Shown here piece after piece: positions 5,281 to 7,188 of a stretch of 7,188 bases of DNA. A program made the translations under genes and the position numbers. The notes under the pieces were generated by a model, which saw only the letters and a program-made list of their open reading frames with translations, did not search any database and was not told the origin of the DNA. Where the stretch lies: positions 1 through 7,188 of the forward strand of contig URKW01000094.1 of the NCBI GenBank assembly GCA_900548615.1. The letters are read 5' to 3'. Origin of the DNA: an uncultured Eubacteriales bacterium. Its GTDB lineage: Bacteria; Bacillota; Clostridia; Oscillospirales; Oscillospiraceae. Positions within the stretch are counted from its first letter, which is position 1, and the number at the start of each line of letters is the position of its first letter.

Positions 5281-5976
5281 ATGGCATTTCAAGGCTATAC
5301 ACAACAGACGGTGGACTTCATGTGGGGCATCCGCTTCAATAACGAGCGGGGTTGGTTTCTGGAGCACAAGGACGACTATATCAACACCTTTCTCACCCCC
5401 ACCAGGGAGCTGGGCGAGCAGGTCTATGACGCGGTGCATGCCCTGCTGCCGGACGAGCCGCTGATGCTGAAGGTCTCCCGCATCTACCGGGATGCCCGGC
5501 GGCTTTTTGGCCGCGGCCCCTATAAGGATCACCTGTGGTGGTGCATCCGCACCGGCGACAAGGACTGGACGGGCCGCCCCACCTTCTGGTTTGAGTTGGG
5601 GCCGGATTACTACAGCTTCGGTCTGGGTTTCTGGTTGCCTGCCGCCGCGCTGATGGAAACGTACCGCAAGCAGATTGACGCCCACCCGGAGGAGCTTTCC
5701 AAGCTGGTGCGGCAGTTCAACAGGCAGTCGGTGTTCACGCTGGAAGGCCCGGAGTACGCCCGCAGCAAGGGCCAGACCTCCGATCTCCTGCGCTCCTGGT
5801 ATCAGAAGAAATCCCTCTCCCTCCGGTGGGAAGGCCCGCTGGACGAGCGGATCTTCACCTCCGCCTTGGCGGAGGACATCATCGCCGGGTTCAAGACCCT
5901 GATCCCGTTCTATCACTATTTCAATAAACTGGTAGCCCTGACGCCCCGGCAGGAGCGCCGGGAAGAGGAAGCATGA
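5281..5976 (+). CDS. DUF2461 family protein
   Basis: A 231-residue soluble protein of normal length for DUF2461 (TIGR02453). Family features occur in order: an N-terminal NNERGWFLEHKDDY (20-33), then a middle segment S66-R-I-Y-R-D-A-R-R with F76 and GPYKDHLWW (79-87), then FWFELGPDYYSFGLGFWLP. These correspond to the usual pattern of N-N-x-x-W-F near the start, a conserved R-D-x-R-F, and a K-x-P-Y-K-like element, with R73-R74-L-F76 in place of the common RF. The function of the family is unknown; it is widespread in bacteria and some fungi. The gene has its own promoter and a strong AAGGAGAG ribosome binding site. The C-terminus is charged (RQERREEEA). It converges on the radical SAM gene, sharing an intergenic region with a hairpin repeat and a terminator. 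Confidence 0.85.
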   Translation: MAFQGYTQQTVDFMWGIRFNNERGWFLEHKDDYINTFLTPTRELGEQVYDAVHALLPDEPLMLKVSRIYRDARRLFGRGPYKDHLWWCIRTGDKDWTGRPTFWFELGPDYYSFGLGFWLPAAALMETYRKQIDAHPEELSKLVRQFNRQSVFTLEGPEYARSKGQTSDLLRSWYQKKSLSLRWEGPLDERIFTSALAEDIIAGFKTLIPFYHYFNKLVALTPRQERREEEA

Positions 5977-5993
5977 CAGAACACGGCGGCATT

Positions 5994-6071
5994 CCTTGCA
6001 ATTGATCTATCGATAGAAATTGTAGGGGCGGGCGACTCTGCCCGCCCCTACAACGGCATGAGATCGCAAGG
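5994..6071. repeat. Perfect 14-bp intergenic hairpin with weaker outer arms
   Basis: The core is TTGTAGGGGCGGGC (6020-6033) facing GCCCGCCCCTACAA (6040-6053) around a 6-base loop GACTCT. A partial outer inverted repeat exists: CCTTGC and GATC on the left (5994-6007, with four extra bases between them) against GATC-GCAAGG on the right (6062-6071). A 10-base palindrome CTATCGATAG lies at 6007-6016. No T run follows the core on either strand, so it is not a standard terminator. From memory, GGGGCGGGC-type hairpins recur between genes in gut Clostridia; unverified here. It could help end transcription between convergent genes or be a small mobile repeat. Confidence 0.7.
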
Positions 6072-6108
6072 CGGCATCCGCAGACTTTGCCCCTGCAACG
6101 CTTCAATG

Positions 6109-6143
6109 AAAAAACCACGCTGCCCCGTCGAGGCAGCGTGGTT
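6109..6143 (-). terminator. Intrinsic terminator of the radical SAM gene, possibly bidirectional
   Basis: Perfect 12-bp stem AACCACGCTGCC/GGCAGCGTGGTT with a 7-base loop. On the minus strand it continues into TTTTTT (6109-6114, overlapping the stem by two bases). It lies 10 bases beyond the radical SAM stop codon. On the plus strand the sequence after the stem (GTATTATTTCTC) is also T-rich, so it may stop DUF2461 transcripts too. Confidence 0.85.
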
Positions 6144-6153
6144 GTATTATTTC

Positions 6154-7041
6154 TCAAAAGTCTATCGTTCCGTTCAGCACCTTCAAATCATACGGTTCAT
6201 ACACCACCTTGCGGTAGGCGTCCACGTCCATCTTCACGCCTGTCCAGTCGCTGTGGATCTCGCCGTTCTGCTTGATGAGCACATCGTACAGAATGTCGTA
6301 GGTCACGCCGTCGTCGCCCTTCTCCACAATGGTGGAATAGGGCAGCGTCTTGTGGTACGTCAGGTGCAGACCCTTATACTCGAAGTGGAAGCCGTTGCGC
6401 ATGCGGCAGCCGTCCAGTCCCTTATAGGTGAATAGCCGCCGCAGATCGTGCAAAATCTGGTCATGCTCCTCGTCGTACAGGTTCTCCGGCGTGGTCTCGG
6501 TGTAGTCGTACCGGAACTGCACGGGGATGCCGTAGGGCAGGAAGCGCTCCACATAGGCGGGCAGCTTGTCGGCGGGATAGCGCTTGTACAGCACGCAGTT
6601 GATGCGGGTGCGGCAGGCAATGCGGCCCAGCACCTCGTCAGGACTCTCCTCCACGTACTTCTGCAAATGGCGGGAGATGTTCATGCAGGTGATCTTGTCC
6701 TTGTTCCGCTCCGTAAAGGCCACCATCTCGTCCAGCGTGGTGTGCTCCTGCACCGGGAAGGTGGTGTTGATATACACCTTGTGGGTGGTGGGGATGGCAT
6801 CCAGCATTTGCTGCAGCGCGTCCAGATCCGCCAGCGGTTCGCCGCCGGTGAACACAAAATCACACCGGGGCGTGATGGCGTCCAGTGTGCGGATGGAGTC
6901 GATGATCTTTTCCAGCGAAAAGCCGGTGCAGTCGGCATATTCCTGCTTATTGATACAGAAGGGGCAGTGGTTCTGGCAGTCATAGGGGACGAACACGGTG
7001 ACTGTGGCGCCGCCTTCACGGGTCTTGTAAGGGTGAGTCAT
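6154..7041 (-). CDS. Radical SAM protein of unknown substrate
   Basis: A 295-residue protein from the ATG at 7041. The [4Fe-4S] ligands for S-adenosylmethionine are C22-x3-C26-x2-C29 (CQNHCPFC), followed by the GGEP motif at 66-69 (FTGGEPLAD), which binds the SAM amino group. The rest fits a partial TIM barrel: VYINTTFP, ITCMNISRH, INCVLYKRYP and PVQFRYDY strands. The C-terminal part (from about 200) contains GCRMRNGFHFEYKG and ends without a Cys-rich SPASM domain, so an auxiliary cluster is unlikely. An upstream in-frame TTG would start inside the promoter and was rejected. The ribosome binding site GGAAAGG is 12 bases from the ATG, longer than usual. It appears to be transcribed alone, with promoter at 7079-7107 and terminator at 6109-6143. 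There is no neighbouring peptide substrate or partner enzyme in the window. Enzymatic class is secure; the reaction is unknown. Confidence 0.88.
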   Translation of the reverse strand: MTHPYKTREGGATVTVFVPYDCQNHCPFCINKQEYADCTGFSLEKIIDSIRTLDAITPRCDFVFTGGEPLADLDALQQMLDAIPTTHKVYINTTFPVQEHTTLDEMVAFTERNKDKITCMNISRHLQKYVEESPDEVLGRIACRTRINCVLYKRYPADKLPAYVERFLPYGIPVQFRYDYTETTPENLYDEEHDQILHDLRRLFTYKGLDGCRMRNGFHFEYKGLHLTYHKTLPYSTIVEKGDDGVTYDILYDVLIKQNGEIHSDWTGVKMDVDAYRKVVYEPYDLKVLNGTIDF

Positions 7042-7078
7042 GTATGAGCAAAACCTTTCCGTGTGAATATTCTTCAAT

Positions 7079-7107
7079 ATTTTATACCGATGCGACAAGA
7101 AATGCAA
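7079..7107 (-). promoter_or_regulatory. Probable promoter of the radical SAM gene
   Basis: On the minus strand TTGCAT (7102-7107) and TAAAAT (7079-7084) are 17 bases apart, in an AT-rich stretch. Transcription would begin near 7072, about 31 bases before the ATG. An alternative -10 (TATAAA, 7081-7086) would give a 15-base spacer, less good. Confidence 0.6.
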
Positions 7108-7145
7108 GAAAAAAAGCAAAAAATCGGTTGTTCGAAAATGCTATC

Positions 7146-7188
7146 AATAAGAGTAACAAAGGGAAATCCCTTGTTACTCTTATTTTTT
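7146..7188 (+). terminator. Plus-oriented intrinsic terminator hairpin with no visible gene
   Basis: AATAAGAGTAACAA and GGGA pair with TCCC and TTGTTACTCTTATT around a very short loop, with one extra A bulged in the left arm. The right arm runs into TTTTTT at the window end. On the minus strand the sequence after the stem has no T run. The nearest plus-strand gene ends at 5976, and the radical SAM gene in between is on the other strand. It may therefore end a short RNA or act as an attenuator in the leader of a gene to the right. Confidence 0.7.

Noticed and set aside
4492..5916. 474-codon open frame on the minus strand, opposite DUF6179 and DUF2461
   Set aside because: It runs antisense across two well-supported genes and their promoter. 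Its composition is Gln/Gly/Arg-rich without domain-like patterns, as expected for a shadow frame in GC-rich DNA.
7042..7119. Upstream TTG start extending the radical SAM protein by 26 residues
   Set aside because: The extension overlaps the likely promoter, has no ribosome binding site and encodes an unconserved-looking Phe/Leu-rich segment.

Overview
The window looks like a chromosomal segment of a GC-rich, low-abundance-of-AT gut Firmicute (Clostridia), most likely an Oscillospiraceae/Ruminococcaceae relative. The reasons are the GC-rich coding sequence (about 60% by eye), AGGAGG-type ribosome binding sites, consensus sigma-A promoters with 17-base spacers, intrinsic terminators, and protein families (XpaC, TelA, DUF6512, DUF6323, DUF6179, DUF2461) typical of Clostridia. 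No rRNA, tRNA, CRISPR array, transposase or phage gene is visible.

Left block, minus strand (1-3008). A three-gene unit is read from a near-consensus promoter at 2980-3008: an XpaC-like two-TM membrane protein, a TelA/KlaA toxic-anion-resistance family protein, and a TPM-domain protein that runs off the left edge. XpaC and TelA are neighbours in other Firmicutes and probably act together at the cell envelope. The telA-TPM gap holds a 141-base repeat built of successive hairpins, followed by a small hairpin that masks the TPM ribosome binding site.

Middle (3012-3776). A DUF6512-type multi-pass membrane protein on the minus strand has its own terminator, which abuts the -35 box of the xpaC promoter. 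A divergent intergenic region follows. It carries a strong plus-strand promoter and, just before the next gene, a terminator-like hairpin that may be an attenuator.

Right block, plus strand (3777-5976). A DUF6323 gene and a DUF6179 gene overlap by 8 bases and are probably translationally coupled. A DUF2461 gene follows with its own promoter. The functions of these three families are unknown.

Right end (5977-7188). A perfect 14-bp intergenic hairpin lies next to a terminator that serves the convergent radical SAM gene on the minus strand. That gene has the CX3CX2C cluster motif and no obvious SPASM domain. Its upstream region is AT-rich and ends in a plus-oriented intrinsic terminator for which no plus-strand gene is visible.

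The genes are mostly conserved but poorly characterised families. The most informative unexplained signals are regulatory: the leader hairpin before the DUF6323-DUF6179 pair, the structured repeat inside the telA unit, and the orphan terminator at the right edge. I see no clearly new system such as a defence island or biosynthetic cluster.
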